Below, piece after piece: positions 39,006-47,990 of a stretch of DNA of 64,000 nt. Both the position numbers and the translations under genes were made by a program. The stretch is taken from positions 1-64,000 of the forward strand of contig NZ_RCVN01000007.1 of the NCBI RefSeq assembly GCF_003697915.1. Reading direction: 5' to 3'. Below the pieces are notes generated by a model. That model made no database searches, was not told where the DNA came from, and was given only the letters and a program-made list of their open reading frames with translations. The stretch is from Staphylococcus pseudoxylosus (GTDB lineage: Bacteria > Bacillota > Bacilli > Staphylococcales > Staphylococcaceae). Within the stretch, counting starts at the first letter, position 1; the number at the start of each line of letters is the position of its first letter.

Positions 39006-40529
39006 ATGCTAAATGATCAGCTTAAATCACAATTACAACAATTACTTCAATTAATGGAAGGCGATGTTGTATTAAAAGCAAGTCTTGGTACTGATGACAA
39101 GTCTAACGAACTTAAAGAGTTATTAGACGAAGTCTCTGCAGCTTCTTCTCGCATTACTATAGAAGAAACTGACTTAAAACGCACACCAAGTTTCTCAGTA
39201 AATAGACCTGGAGAAGAAACCGGCATTACTTTTGCCGGTTTACCTATGGGTCACGAATTCAATTCACTTGTACTTGCATTATTACAAGTAAGTGGACGCG
39301 CGCCTAAAGAAGAACAAGCCGTGATAGATCAAATCAAAGCACTAGATCAACCACTACACTTTGAAACGTATATTAGTTTAACTTGTCAAAAATGTCCTGA
39401 CGTTGTTCAAGCATTAAACTTAATAAGTTTATTAAATCCTAATATCACACATTCAATGATTGACGGTGCTATCTTTAGAGAAGAATCTGAAGATATCATG
39501 GCAGTACCAGCAGTTTTCTTAGATGGCGAAGAATTTGGTAACGGGCGTATGACAATTCAAGATATCCTTGCAAATTTAGGTAGCCAAGCAGACCCAGCAG
39601 AGTTCAATGATAAAGATCCATATGACGTGTTAATCGTTGGTGGTGGACCTGCAAGTGGTAGTGCCGCTGTTTATACAGCTCGTAAAGGACTACGTACAGG
39701 GATTGTTGCGGATCGTATTGGCGGACAAGTTAATGATACAGCAACTATTGAAAACTTTGTCACTGTTAAAGAAACAGATGGTCCAAAATTTGCCTCAGCA
39801 TTAGAAGATCATATAAAACAATATGACATTGATGTAATGACAGGCATTCGTGCTAATGAAATTGAAAAAACTGATAGTGGTATCGTTGTTTCTCTTGAAA
39901 ATGGCGCAAAATTAACAAGTAAAACAGTTATCATTTCAACAGGTGCACGTTGGCGCAAGCTTGAAGTACCTGGCGAAGAGGCATTAATTAACAAAGGTGT
40001 TGCATTCTGTCCACATTGCGATGGGCCTTTATTTGAAAATAAAAACGTAGCCGTAGTCGGTGGCGGTAATTCAGGTGTCGAAGCAGCAATTGATTTAGCA
40101 GGTATCGTTGAACACGTCACACTATTGGAACGTAATGCTAGCCTTAAAGCAGACAATGTTTTACAAGAACGTTTAAACAGCTTACCTAACGTAACTGTTA
40201 TTAAAAACGCACAAACAACTGAAGTACTTGGTGAAAACGCTGTAACTGGTATTAGATATCAAGATAAATCTCTCGGTGAAGAACACACACTAGAACTTGA
40301 AGGTATTTTCGTCCAAATCGGACTATTACCAAATACTGAATGGCTTAATAATTATGTTGAACTAAATGAAGCGAATGAGATTATGATTGATCGTAAGAAC
40401 GCTACAAGCATCCCTGGTATTTTTGCAGCTGGTGATGTTACTGACGATCGTAATAAACAAATCATTATCTCAATGGGCGCTGGTGCAAATGCTGCATTAA
40501 ATGCCTTTGATTATATCATTAGACATTAA
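39006..40529 (+). CDS. ahpF: Alkyl hydroperoxide reductase, flavoprotein subunit
   Basis: The 507-residue FAD enzyme passes electrons from NADH to AhpC. The N-terminal double thioredoxin-like domain carries Cys127 and Cys130 (CQKC). The FAD motif GGGPASGSA is at about 212-220, and the thioredoxin-reductase-like redox pair Cys335/Cys338 is in FCPHCDG. The NAD motif GGGNSGVEAA follows. It is complete and co-transcribed with ahpC. Confidence 0.98.
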   Translation: MLNDQLKSQLQQLLQLMEGDVVLKASLGTDDKSNELKELLDEVSAASSRITIEETDLKRTPSFSVNRPGEETGITFAGLPMGHEFNSLVLALLQVSGRAPKEEQAVIDQIKALDQPLHFETYISLTCQKCPDVVQALNLISLLNPNITHSMIDGAIFREESEDIMAVPAVFLDGEEFGNGRMTIQDILANLGSQADPAEFNDKDPYDVLIVGGGPASGSAAVYTARKGLRTGIVADRIGGQVNDTATIENFVTVKETDGPKFASALEDHIKQYDIDVMTGIRANEIEKTDSGIVVSLENGAKLTSKTVIISTGARWRKLEVPGEEALINKGVAFCPHCDGPLFENKNVAVVGGGNSGVEAAIDLAGIVEHVTLLERNASLKADNVLQERLNSLPNVTVIKNAQTTEVLGENAVTGIRYQDKSLGEEHTLELEGIFVQIGLLPNTEWLNNYVELNEANEIMIDRKNATSIPGIFAAGDVTDDRNKQIIISMGAGANAALNAFDYIIRH

Positions 40530-41198
40530 TTATTGTGTCAAAGTTATTTCATAGTGAGTGGCCAACGAAATCATTATAAAAAATATGATTGTCGTGCCAC
40601 CACTTACATATAATTAAGAACAACCCATAGGGAGTGCGATGACGAAATTAAATGCATTAAAAAAAATTCGTTGTTCACAGGCAAAGATAACTAAGTTTAT
40701 AAGGGATAAAAGCGTTTAGCTTAGCTAAAGCTCATGTATAAATCCCATTAACGAAATATAATAATTTAGGCTGGGGTAATTAAAACTTATCCCAGCCTAT
40801 TTATGCATGTATCCAGTTGTTCAAGGGCCCCCATTCTCCCTCCCCATATTTAACTATAAGTTTTATCTCAAATAAATCTATTACTTATGCTTTTTCACCC
40901 ATGCATCCTTACCTCTGTTCAGATTAATACAACCAAATTTTATTACAAACAACAAGGCATTATATACCACCTTCAATAACATTTCAAAGTTAAAATCTAA
41001 TGAATATTTTAACTTTAATTATAATAAATTTATTGTTTTCTTATTTTGTTCAAAAGATTGTGCGTTTATCATTTAATCACTTATTCAAATCAATAGCTCT
41101 AAATGATACGCTTAAGTTATAATTTTTATAAAGCGCGTTTAAACATTCACTGTATTGTTATACCCGTACGATTATTATTAAAGGAGCCATTAAAATTT
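40530..41198. other. 669-base non-coding region with several hairpins
   Basis: After ahpF, AGTGGC...GCCACCACTT (about 40557-40605) forms a hairpin with a long loop. GGGATAAA...AAATCCC (about 40703-40745) encloses a smaller TTAGCTTAGCTAA palindrome. AGGCTGGG...CCCAGCCT (40768-40799) follows. No gene is supported. It resembles intergenic repeat clusters seen in staphylococci. Confidence 0.5.
40768..40799. terminator. Hairpin AGGCTGGG / CCCAGCCT
   Basis: A strong GC stem with a 14-base AT loop. The T-run is weak, so this may be a repeat element and not a terminator. Confidence 0.5.
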
Positions 41199-41819
41199 AT
41201 GAAAAAAAGTATATTACTATCGTTAGTGCTAGTGCTAACTGTTATACTCGCAGCATGTTCAAACGATAAACCTAAAGATGACAATAGTCATAGCGAGAGA
41301 CATGCGCCTAAAAATGTGAAGAAAATCACTGAAAAAGACATCTTTAACTCAGATAAAAAAGGTGCAACTTTAAGTGAAGATGAAACAAATAAAGCTATCA
41401 AAAAATATTTAGATGTGAACTCTGATATTATTGATAATAAGTATCTGCTTCAATATAGAATAGATAAACAAATTGGTACAGATAAAAAAATTACTGATGA
41501 ACAGGCTGAACGTTTATCTGATTTATCACATAATGCGGTTAAAAATGATGTAAGATTCAAGAAATTCGTAGAAGAGAATAAACTCCCACAAGGTTATCAA
41601 GAAAATGTCGACCGTATTATCAAATATTTTACTGCTTTAAATACCACAATTAAAAATGCAGATGAAGATATAGAACAATTAGACTATCAACCACAGAATG
41701 AACTTAATGTTGTAGATGTATCTACTAAATACGCTGGAGATGTTAATGGAAAACAGCAAGATAAAATCAAAAAATTCCTAAAAGACAAAGGCATTGAATC
41801 TGACGCTGTAGATAAATAA
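41199..41819 (+). CDS. NDxxF-motif lipoprotein
   Basis: The 206-residue protein has a lipoprotein signal peptide with lipobox LAAC at Cys20, then a charged linker and a helical domain. NDVRF (in KNDVRFKKFVEENKLP) matches the NDxxF motif that names this staphylococcal family. A neighbour near ahpF is also known in S. aureus. AAAGGAG lies upstream of this ATG; the 32 codons before it are not part of the protein. Function unknown, located on the outer face of the membrane. Confidence 0.8.
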   Translation: MKKSILLSLVLVLTVILAACSNDKPKDDNSHSERHAPKNVKKITEKDIFNSDKKGATLSEDETNKAIKKYLDVNSDIIDNKYLLQYRIDKQIGTDKKITDEQAERLSDLSHNAVKNDVRFKKFVEENKLPQGYQENVDRIIKYFTALNTTIKNADEDIEQLDYQPQNELNVVDVSTKYAGDVNGKQQDKIKKFLKDKGIESDAVDK

Positions 41820-41983
41820 CCTGAACGTTGCTTAATCGATTGAAATCAAAAACATGTAATTATAGGATTATTCTGTGCGTATTCTATTAAATTACAATAT
41901 GATTACAAGACAATTGTTCTTGATAACAAAGGCTTGAAGGTCATTTTTATGTATAACACTCAATTGCCCTGACTTATTTCTGT

Positions 41984-42013
41984 AAAAAACCTTACTTAAT
42001 TGTAAGGTTTTTT
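41984..42013. terminator. Symmetric hairpin terminator
   Basis: AAAAAACCTTAC pairs perfectly with GTAAGGTTTTTT over six bases. Confidence 0.9.
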
Positions 42014-42126
42014 AACATAAAATCCCTTTTTTTCTCAAAGTAACATTTGTTAAGATTAATTTAAGTTAATAAAAAAATGAATAGAAGCACAGCCACTCAG
42101 TAATAATTCTAAGGAGGCACACCTTT

Positions 42127-42342
42127 ATGGTTTTAACTATTTTAATAGGTGCAATGGCTGCTATCTTCATAGCTTTTAATCTCTTTGAGAAGAAAGAAAA
42201 ATATGGTGTTGTTTCATTTAAAACAATCGCCCTTAGTGTAACTTACGTTATACTTGCCGTTGTTGTCGGCAGTTTTTTAGACAATATCAATACAATATTC
42301 CAAGGATTTCATGATAGCTTAACAGCAGCTAAAAGATATTAA
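42127..42342 (+). CDS. Small membrane protein of unknown function
   Basis: A 71-residue protein with two membrane segments (about 2-17 and 32-51) separated by a charged loop (LFEKKEKYGVV). AAGGAGG precedes the ATG, and a terminator begins at the stop codon, so it is a single-gene transcript. Not recognised. Confidence 0.6.
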   Translation: MVLTILIGAMAAIFIAFNLFEKKEKYGVVSFKTIALSVTYVILAVVVGSFLDNINTIFQGFHDSLTAAKRY

Positions 42343-42377
42343 CCTGAACCGACAAAGTCGTAGTTCAGGTTTTTTTG
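42341..42377 (+). terminator. Terminator overlapping the stop codon
   Basis: AACCTGAAC and GTTCAGGTT, then seven T. It also lies just after the convergent phosphatase gene. Confidence 0.9.
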
Positions 42378-42380
42378 TGT

Positions 42381-42959
42381 TTATTTTTCTAACTCGTAGG
42401 GTATACAGTTTTCAATTTTACGCTCAATCACCGTTGCTTGTGTATCATATCTTAGATAGACAAAGCAGCAACGAAGCACGACCTGATGTGCAACAATTAC
42501 AATAGTTTCTAAACTATTATCTACTTCATGTTCAAAAAATTGCGTCACACGTTGCAATACGTCTGCATAACTCTCCCCACCTGGTGCTTTTTGGCTAAAG
42601 CTATGACGAAACGATAAATAATCCTCATCATTAAAATAACGTTCATATTCAGGTTTTTGTTCAATTTTGTCCACCATTTCCCCTTCAAACTCGCCAAGCG
42701 AACGTTCTCTTAACGAAGCGGTCACACTTGCAGGGATAGCGTTATCGAATATCGCATTATACGTCTGCCTAGTACGCAGTAAATCTGATAGATACACATG
42801 ATCTATGTCCTTTTTATTAAAATAACTTTGCAGTGACTGTGCAGCGCGTGTTCCCTTCTCCGTTAACGGTACATCTAATTGTCCACAAAAGTAATTTTTA
42901 CCTTCTTTTTTATCATAATTTGATTGTGATTCACCGTGGCGCACTAAATATATTTTCAT
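42381..42959 (-). CDS. Histidine phosphatase family protein
   Basis: The 192-residue protein has the LVRHGES motif (catalytic His8), RTRQT near 63, RERSLGEFEG near 84 and a second catalytic His in IVVAHQVVLR near 157. This is the phosphoglycerate-mutase-like phosphatase fold. The substrate cannot be told from sequence. The gene stands alone. Confidence 0.88.
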   Translation of the reverse strand: MKIYLVRHGESQSNYDKKEGKNYFCGQLDVPLTEKGTRAAQSLQSYFNKKDIDHVYLSDLLRTRQTYNAIFDNAIPASVTASLRERSLGEFEGEMVDKIEQKPEYERYFNDEDYLSFRHSFSQKAPGGESYADVLQRVTQFFEHEVDNSLETIVIVAHQVVLRCCFVYLRYDTQATVIERKIENCIPYELEK

Positions 42960-43082
42960 ATGTCTTCCTCTTCTCTTTTATAATCATTGTTCCACAATTG
43001 TACCTAACAAAAATGTAATATTAAATATCCCCACTATATTTATATCTAATTTATTGTTACTATCCTATCTGAGGTGATAAAA

Positions 43083-43448
43083 ATGAACGAACAAGTTACA
43101 CAAAACAATACACAAAGCGAGCGCATACTTGCATCTATTAGCTATTTCAGTATATTTTTCGCACCTATTATTGTACCCATAATAATCTGGATTTTTGCTG
43201 ACAAACCAACGTCTATACATGCAGCAAAATCATTGATTTATCATATTATAACTTACATCGGACCTATCTTTTTAATCATGAGTGCTGCTATGGGCGGTAT
43301 TGTGATTGATTCACAGAATACAACTGTTAGTTTAGTAGCACTCGCATTAGGTATACTATTATTTGCAATTACTATTTGGTATACGCTTAAAAATATTTAC
43401 CGCGGTATTAAAGTGCTCATTTCAGATTCAACCCTTTATAATCCTTAG
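43083..43448 (+). CDS. DUF4870-like membrane protein
   Basis: The 121-residue protein begins with a polar stretch and then has three membrane segments. SERILASISYFSIFFAPIIVPIIIWIF followed by HAAKSLIYHI resembles DUF4870 and TIC20-like small membrane proteins of unknown role. GAGGTG is 6 bases before the ATG; the GTG three codons earlier overlaps it. Confidence 0.65.
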   Translation: MNEQVTQNNTQSERILASISYFSIFFAPIIVPIIIWIFADKPTSIHAAKSLIYHIITYIGPIFLIMSAAMGGIVIDSQNTTVSLVALALGILLFAITIWYTLKNIYRGIKVLISDSTLYNP

Positions 43449-43604
43449 TCCTATATTTAATTACTATTGGTCTAAAATCCATTCAGAATTGTACATTTTC
43501 TTATCAAGTTATAATTAAAATATGACAAAGTTCAAAACAATTTAAAATTTTGTATACTTAGACAGTAATATCTTTTATGCTTAATGTTAAAGGAGACTGA
43601 GAAT

Positions 43605-43940
43605 ATGAGTAAAAAATTAACAATATCTTTAATTAGTATTTTAGTTATTATTGGTTTAGCTTTCACGATATTCATGATATTTTCTGGTCAAAAAGATACT
43701 TATTATGGCTATATGTCTGAAAGTACAACTGCAGAAAAAGTTGTCAGCGAAAAAGATGGCATCGTAACAAAAGATGTCAAACTTGAACATGACGATGATT
43801 TCAAACCTAAAAAAGGTGATTTTGTAAAGTTAGTATCTAAAGATGACGGTAAATCATTCTACAAAAAAGAAGTAGTAAAACATGATGATATCCCTCACGG
43901 ATTAATGATGAAAATCCATGAAATGGATATGAATCACTAA
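43605..43940 (+). CDS. YxeA/DUF1093-like exported protein (second copy)
   Basis: A 111-residue protein with one N-terminal membrane segment (about 4-24) and an outer domain: DTYYGYMSESTTAEKV, then KKGDFVKLVSKDDGKSFYKKEVV. The layout is the same as the protein at 16722-17033 (YYG motif, KKG..VK motif), so they are paralogues. The end is His/Met-rich (HGLMMKIHEMDMNH). AAAGGAG is spaced before this ATG. Function unknown. Confidence 0.68.
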   Translation: MSKKLTISLISILVIIGLAFTIFMIFSGQKDTYYGYMSESTTAEKVVSEKDGIVTKDVKLEHDDDFKPKKGDFVKLVSKDDGKSFYKKEVVKHDDIPHGLMMKIHEMDMNH

Positions 43941-43982
43941 TTTTATAATGACGCATGTTTCAAACATAACAGTCCTATTTAA

Positions 43983-44041
43983 AACGGGGTGTAACACAAG
44001 ATCAAATTAACTAATTTGATTCTGTGTCACACCCCTTAACT
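43983..44041. terminator. Compound hairpin terminator
   Basis: GGGGTGTAACACA...TGTGTCACACCCC with nested GATCAAATT...AATTTGATT lies between convergent genes. Confidence 0.88.
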
Positions 44042-44047
44042 ATGCCT

Positions 44048-45388
44048 TTATTTCTTCTGTTTATTTCTTCGATCTTTATAATATAATAAAGCTTCGATAA
44101 TAAATACAACAATCAATGAGAAACCAAATAACGGCATCAAGATACCAAGTACAATAAGTACGATAGCCAATGGAATTGACATCGGTTTTTTAACTCTTGG
44201 TGGTACCTTCACGTTACTATCTTTCATTTTTTTAATCCATGATGTTAATCCTAATCCAACTGCTGTTAGTAAAGCAATACATACAAGTAAATTAATAACT
44301 TTATTAGCTACACCAAAGAGATGACCTTCGTGTAGTGGTACGCCCCACGTAAACCATTTTCCGATAATGCCATATTCTTCATACTTCACTTTACCTAAAT
44401 CTTTCCCATTATATTGATCTAAATATAACGTTTGCTCGTCATATGGCGAAACATCTAACCCAGTTACACCTGTATTACTACCCTTAGAAACTGTAAAAGC
44501 TGCTGATTCATTAGATGGATAAACAATAGAATATGGTTTATCTATGCCGTTCTTTTTGGCTTCAGTAGCTACTTTATCAATCGAAATTTGATTTTTAATA
44601 TCTGTCCTCGACATTTCGCCACCACCGTGGTGAGCAGCATGGCCTTCTGAAGCAGGTTGTTTATTTTCACGCGTTGCCCAAGGAATTTCATTCACATCCG
44701 ATTTTGGAGGATTAATAGCTAATTCTGATTGTCCCAATTCGCCAGAATTGTCCATCACATTTGCAATCTTAGCCCCCATATAGCCTGACCAAGGTAAACC
44801 AGTAAGCACTAACACAAATACTGGTATTGCTATAACTACACCTAAAATACCATGCCATTTTAGGAATCTTAGTTTTTTATTTTGATTTGATATTAATTTT
44901 TTCTTAATAAGCATATATATCCCAGAAAGAATCATAAAAATTGTCCAACATGCAGTTAATTCTACAAGATAATTTATCAATGTATTTTCTGTGAATAATG
45001 AACTATGTATATTTCTTACAACATTTGCGTATGTATGTTTAGCATTTTGATCTGCTACTATTTGATTATTTTGATCTAAAAATACATAACGCTGATTACC
45101 TGCCATGTCATCCAATGTAATACGATTATTATATGGCTCATCCATCATACTTACTTTACTGATATAAAATCCATCAAACTTATCTTCTACTTCATCTACA
45201 GCTTCATTCAATGTTTGATGGGTTTTGACGGAACTATCTCCGAAAAACTCTGTTTTATATATATTATTTTCTACTTCCTGAAAAAAGAGATAACCAATGC
45301 CCGAAATGGTTAATGTAATTAATAATGGTGTTATAAATAATGCAGCATAAAAATGTAATCTTTGTAACGGATTAAATATATTTTTCAA
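44048..45388 (-). CDS. PepSY-domain membrane protein
   Basis: The 446-residue protein has four main membrane segments (about 10-32, 134-155, 180-202 and 354-375) plus a C-terminal hydrophobic pair. It has the PepSY-associated layout: RLHFYAALFITPLLITLTISG near the start, RNIHSSLF, and VPLHEGHLFG late. A large outer loop contains a His-rich stretch (EGHAAHHGGGEM), unusual and possibly metal-binding. Related proteins are annotated as iron-uptake factors or reductases, but the role here is not shown. The start is TTG behind AAGGGGGAAG; the longer frame has no such site. Confidence 0.78.
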   Translation of the reverse strand: MKNIFNPLQRLHFYAALFITPLLITLTISGIGYLFFQEVENNIYKTEFFGDSSVKTHQTLNEAVDEVEDKFDGFYISKVSMMDEPYNNRITLDDMAGNQRYVFLDQNNQIVADQNAKHTYANVVRNIHSSLFTENTLINYLVELTACWTIFMILSGIYMLIKKKLISNQNKKLRFLKWHGILGVVIAIPVFVLVLTGLPWSGYMGAKIANVMDNSGELGQSELAINPPKSDVNEIPWATRENKQPASEGHAAHHGGGEMSRTDIKNQISIDKVATEAKKNGIDKPYSIVYPSNESAAFTVSKGSNTGVTGLDVSPYDEQTLYLDQYNGKDLGKVKYEEYGIIGKWFTWGVPLHEGHLFGVANKVINLLVCIALLTAVGLGLTSWIKKMKDSNVKVPPRVKKPMSIPLAIVLIVLGILMPLFGFSLIVVFIIEALLYYKDRRNKQKK

Positions 45389-45554
45389 AATTCTTCCCCC
45401 TTCTCCCTTAACATTATAAATAAATAACAAAATTATTATGTAGATAATTTGTGAATATTTTATAAAAAATTGCATTTAATTAGTTAATCTCTTTTAAAGT
45501 TAATTGCATTATTCTAATACCTTATGTTCTGTATTATATCGACTTTCAAATCAT

Positions 45555-45617
45555 TAAAAAAGGAACGGAATTGAAATCAAATTTTGCAACTTGATTTCAC
45601 ATTTCCGCTCCTATTTT
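45555..45617. terminator. Compound hairpin terminator
   Basis: AGGAACGGAA and TTCCGCTCCT surround a nested TGAAATCAA...TTGATTTCA. Confidence 0.85.
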
Positions 45618-45700
45618 GCATGTGTGTTTTTATATTTGCCAACATAACATGATGCTATTTGCATTAAATTCTAGACAATAAGCTTATTTTGATTTAATAC

Positions 45701-46327
45701 TTAACTACTTTTACTGAATAATAAATTAAGTGATAAGCCAATCAATATTGCACCAACTGTATAGTCAAAAATTGCCTTTACAGTTCTATTAGCAAATAAT
45801 AATTTAATATACTGGAAAATATAAACACAAAATATAAACCACAACAGAATAACAGTCGTAACAATTGCTGATAATATGGCAATTTGAGACGTTACCCCTT
45901 CTCCAGTAGTTAAAAATTGAGGTAAAATACTTATGTAGTAAAGTAATGCTTTAGGGTTTAATATCGTACTTAATAAACCTTGTCTATAAGAACTCAAATA
46001 ACTAATTTTTTGAGCGCTCATCTGAGATGTAGAAAAATTCATACCCTGGCGTGCGCTAATAATACTTCTGATACCTAAATAGATCAGATAGAATGCACCT
46101 AATATTTTAATAGTCATGAAAACATAGTACATATTTGCCAAAATAAATATGATACCAAATACTGCTAATAATGAATACAGTACATGACCAGATGTAATAC
46201 CTAAAGCTGCCATAGCACCATTGCCTTTTCCAGAAGTAATGGAATTTTTCATTACTACGAAAAAGTCTGGACCAGGTACAATAATAATCATCAAAGTAAT
46301 TGTAATAAAAGCTGCAAGTCCTTCCAT
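45701..46327 (-). CDS. LysE/RhtB family amino-acid exporter
   Basis: The 208-residue protein has about six membrane segments and the family signature PGPDFFVVMKNSITSGKGNGAMAALGITSGH near the start, with NPKALLYYISILPQF in the middle. Members export amino acids or their analogues. AAGGTGG suits this ATG; a GTG three codons upstream is another option. No partner gene is apparent. Confidence 0.88.
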   Translation of the reverse strand: MEGLAAFITITLMIIIVPGPDFFVVMKNSITSGKGNGAMAALGITSGHVLYSLLAVFGIIFILANMYYVFMTIKILGAFYLIYLGIRSIISARQGMNFSTSQMSAQKISYLSSYRQGLLSTILNPKALLYYISILPQFLTTGEGVTSQIAILSAIVTTVILLWFIFCVYIFQYIKLLFANRTVKAIFDYTVGAILIGLSLNLLFSKSS

Positions 46328-46414
46328 ATCAAACACCCACCTTCCTGCTTTATGGTATCAATTACAATGTGTGTCTGCAACATGAATAATCTCATATTTT
46401 AACTGTCTTTTTTA

Positions 46415-46540
46415 TTGAAGATATAGTCTTAACTATGATATATTAAGGGTGTAGTTGGAAACCGACTACTAGTCTTTTATATTCATGAACATATTACTCT
46501 TAAGGCGACACTCATGTGTCGTCTATTTTTTTAATATAAG
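46415..46540 (+). ncRNA. Candidate small RNA with promoter and terminator
   Basis: A promoter (TTGAAG, 18 bases, TATATT at 46439-46444) is followed by a hairpin GTAGTTGG-AAA-CCGACTAC and about 40 bases later by CGACACTCATGTGTCG plus TCTATTTTTTT. No coding frame with a ribosome site lies between. The transcript would be about 85 bases. It matches no staphylococcal RNA that I can recall. Confidence 0.45.
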
Positions 46541-46619
46541 GACATATGTACAACCCCCCCTCTCATTTTCACGAATTTTCATACACCTAATAATGTCCTC
46601 ATCTTCATTTCAAATCATT

Positions 46620-46934
46620 TTAACTCACTAATTTCAAACCTACTGTGCTGCCTAAAATTACTAAAATACATATTACTCTCTTAATATCTTTAGATTCTTT
46701 ATAAAATATCATACCTACTAATGCGCCACCGACAGCACCTATGCCTGTCCATACTGCATATGCTGTACTCATAGGTAATTCAAGCATTGCTATTGATAAT
46801 GCCAAAAAACTCATACTAAAGAAACCAACTAAACCTATTAATGCACGAAATTTCCCACTATTTACATATGCGTTTAAAAAAGTAATACCAATCATTTCAA
46901 AAAGACCAGCAACTACCAATAATATCCAAGCCAT
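46620..46934 (-). CDS. gdnD: SMR guanidinium exporter subunit (YkkD/GdnD-like)
   Basis: The 104-residue protein has four membrane segments and the SMR glutamate Glu13 (GLFEMIG). It is the second of a pair: its ATG shares one base with the stop of the first gene (TAATG), so they are made together, as in heterodimeric SMR pairs. A guanidine-I riboswitch precedes the pair, which identifies the substrate class as guanidinium. Some homologues were first annotated as drug exporters. Confidence 0.9.
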   Translation of the reverse strand: MAWILLVVAGLFEMIGITFLNAYVNSGKFRALIGLVGFFSMSFLALSIAMLELPMSTAYAVWTGIGAVGGALVGMIFYKESKDIKRVICILVILGSTVGLKLVS

Positions 46935-47260
46935 TATGTTTCTCCTCCTTTACTTGAAGTCACTAATTTCAGACTGATTACCCCAACTAATAACATAAAT
47001 ATCAAAATAACTTTAACCATGCTGAAAGGGGCACCGAAAAAGACAAAATCAAATATTGTTACACCAGTAGTCCCTAATCCTACAAAAACTGCATAAGCAC
47101 TTCCCACAGGTAAGCACTTTGATGCTTCAATTAATAAATAGAAACTTAGAAATATAGCAATCATTGTAAATAGCCATTCAATGACTGATGTGGCATGAGT
47201 TAAACCGATGACCCACCCAACTTCAAATAGCGAAGCAATAATTATTTTCAACCAATTCAT
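46934..47260 (-). CDS. gdnC: SMR guanidinium exporter subunit (YkkC/GdnC-like)
   Basis: The 108-residue protein has four membrane segments and Glu13 (SLFEVGWVIGLTHA) needed for proton-coupled export. It lies directly after the riboswitch terminator with AAGGAGG before the ATG. The pair would pump out guanidinium when the riboswitch senses it. Confidence 0.9.
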   Translation of the reverse strand: MNWLKIIIASLFEVGWVIGLTHATSVIEWLFTMIAIFLSFYLLIEASKCLPVGSAYAVFVGLGTTGVTIFDFVFFGAPFSMVKVILIFMLLVGVISLKLVTSSKGGET

Positions 47261-47279
47261 AACGCATCCTCCTTAAAAA

Positions 47280-47402
47280 ATAAAAAAGCCCGAGAGATAG
47301 TGTTAGCTACTATCTCCCAGGCTTTTATCCTTCCGTGTCACATATAAAAATGTGGCTTTCTCTCGGACCAGACCAAGTCATATCATTGCGGAACCCTAGA
47401 AA
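47280..47402 (-). ncRNA. Guanidine-I (ykkC) riboswitch with terminator
   Basis: The conserved blocks appear in order on the minus strand: TCTAGGGTTCCG, GACTTGGTCTGGTCCGAGAG, AAGCCACA...GTGACACGG, AGGATAAAAGCCTGGGAGAT. The last block also starts the terminator stem (GGGAGATAGT...ACTATCTCTCGGGCTTTTTT), so ligand binding can prevent termination. It controls gdnC-gdnD. Confidence 0.95.
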
Positions 47403-47699
47403 GCATTTATTTAATTCAGTAAATCGTATCAAATTACTTCATACTTTTCAACAATTACTTTCCAACTCCCCTAATTTAAAATTATTATAATTTATAAATA
47501 GCTAAAGTACACGCTTACATGTATTTTATACTTAAAATTTATGTTTTTTTGAGACTAAACCCTCTACATTTGACTAATTTTAATGTATACTAAGTATTAG
47601 ATAATAACAATTATAATATAGAATGAAATTACTGACATTCATTCTCAATTAATTCACTTTGTTACTAGGCTTACAAATTTATAAAAGCGAGGGATTTTT
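47403..47699. other. Non-coding divergent region upstream of the riboswitch
   Basis: AT-rich sequence of 297 bases that should carry promoters for the riboswitch transcript and the gene at 47700. TTAAAATTATTATAA at 47476-47490 is one base off a PerR box, which may be chance in such AT-rich DNA. Confidence 0.35.
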
Positions 47700-47924
47700 A
47701 TGCAACTTCTTAATTACAAGATGCACAATGACGAACTTATTGCCACAGTGTTATCGGATAAAAAACAAGTGTTTAAATACACATTTGATGTTACAACACC
47801 TGAATATGAAATCTTAGATGTTCTCGAAGAAATTAACGATTACGTAGACAATGGTCAGCATCCATTAGGCTGTTCTTTACTTAAAAACTATTCTTATGAG
47901 GACGTGAGTCACAATATTTTATAA
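47700..47924 (+). CDS. Small soluble protein of unknown function
   Basis: A 74-residue acidic protein, MQLLNYKMHNDELIATVLSDKKQV..., predicted as two strands and a helix (EILDVLEEINDYVDNGQHP). GCGAGGGA precedes the ATG. It is followed by a terminator. Not recognised. Confidence 0.6.
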   Translation: MQLLNYKMHNDELIATVLSDKKQVFKYTFDVTTPEYEILDVLEEINDYVDNGQHPLGCSLLKNYSYEDVSHNIL

Positions 47925-47940
47925 TCTAGATTACACACCA

Positions 47941-47990
47941 AAAAGATGAGTATAGCTGTTAATTACTAAACAGTATACTCATCTTTTAAT
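47941..47990. terminator. Terminator overlapping the GNAT pseudogene end
   Basis: AAAAGATGAGTATA and TATACTCATCTTTT, extended by AGCTGTT...AACAG. The right arm lies inside the former 3' end of the GNAT gene. Confidence 0.85.

Noticed and set aside
47476-47490. PerR-like box upstream of the guanidine riboswitch
   Set aside because: One mismatch in very AT-rich DNA and no functional reason for peroxide control; left as a note only.
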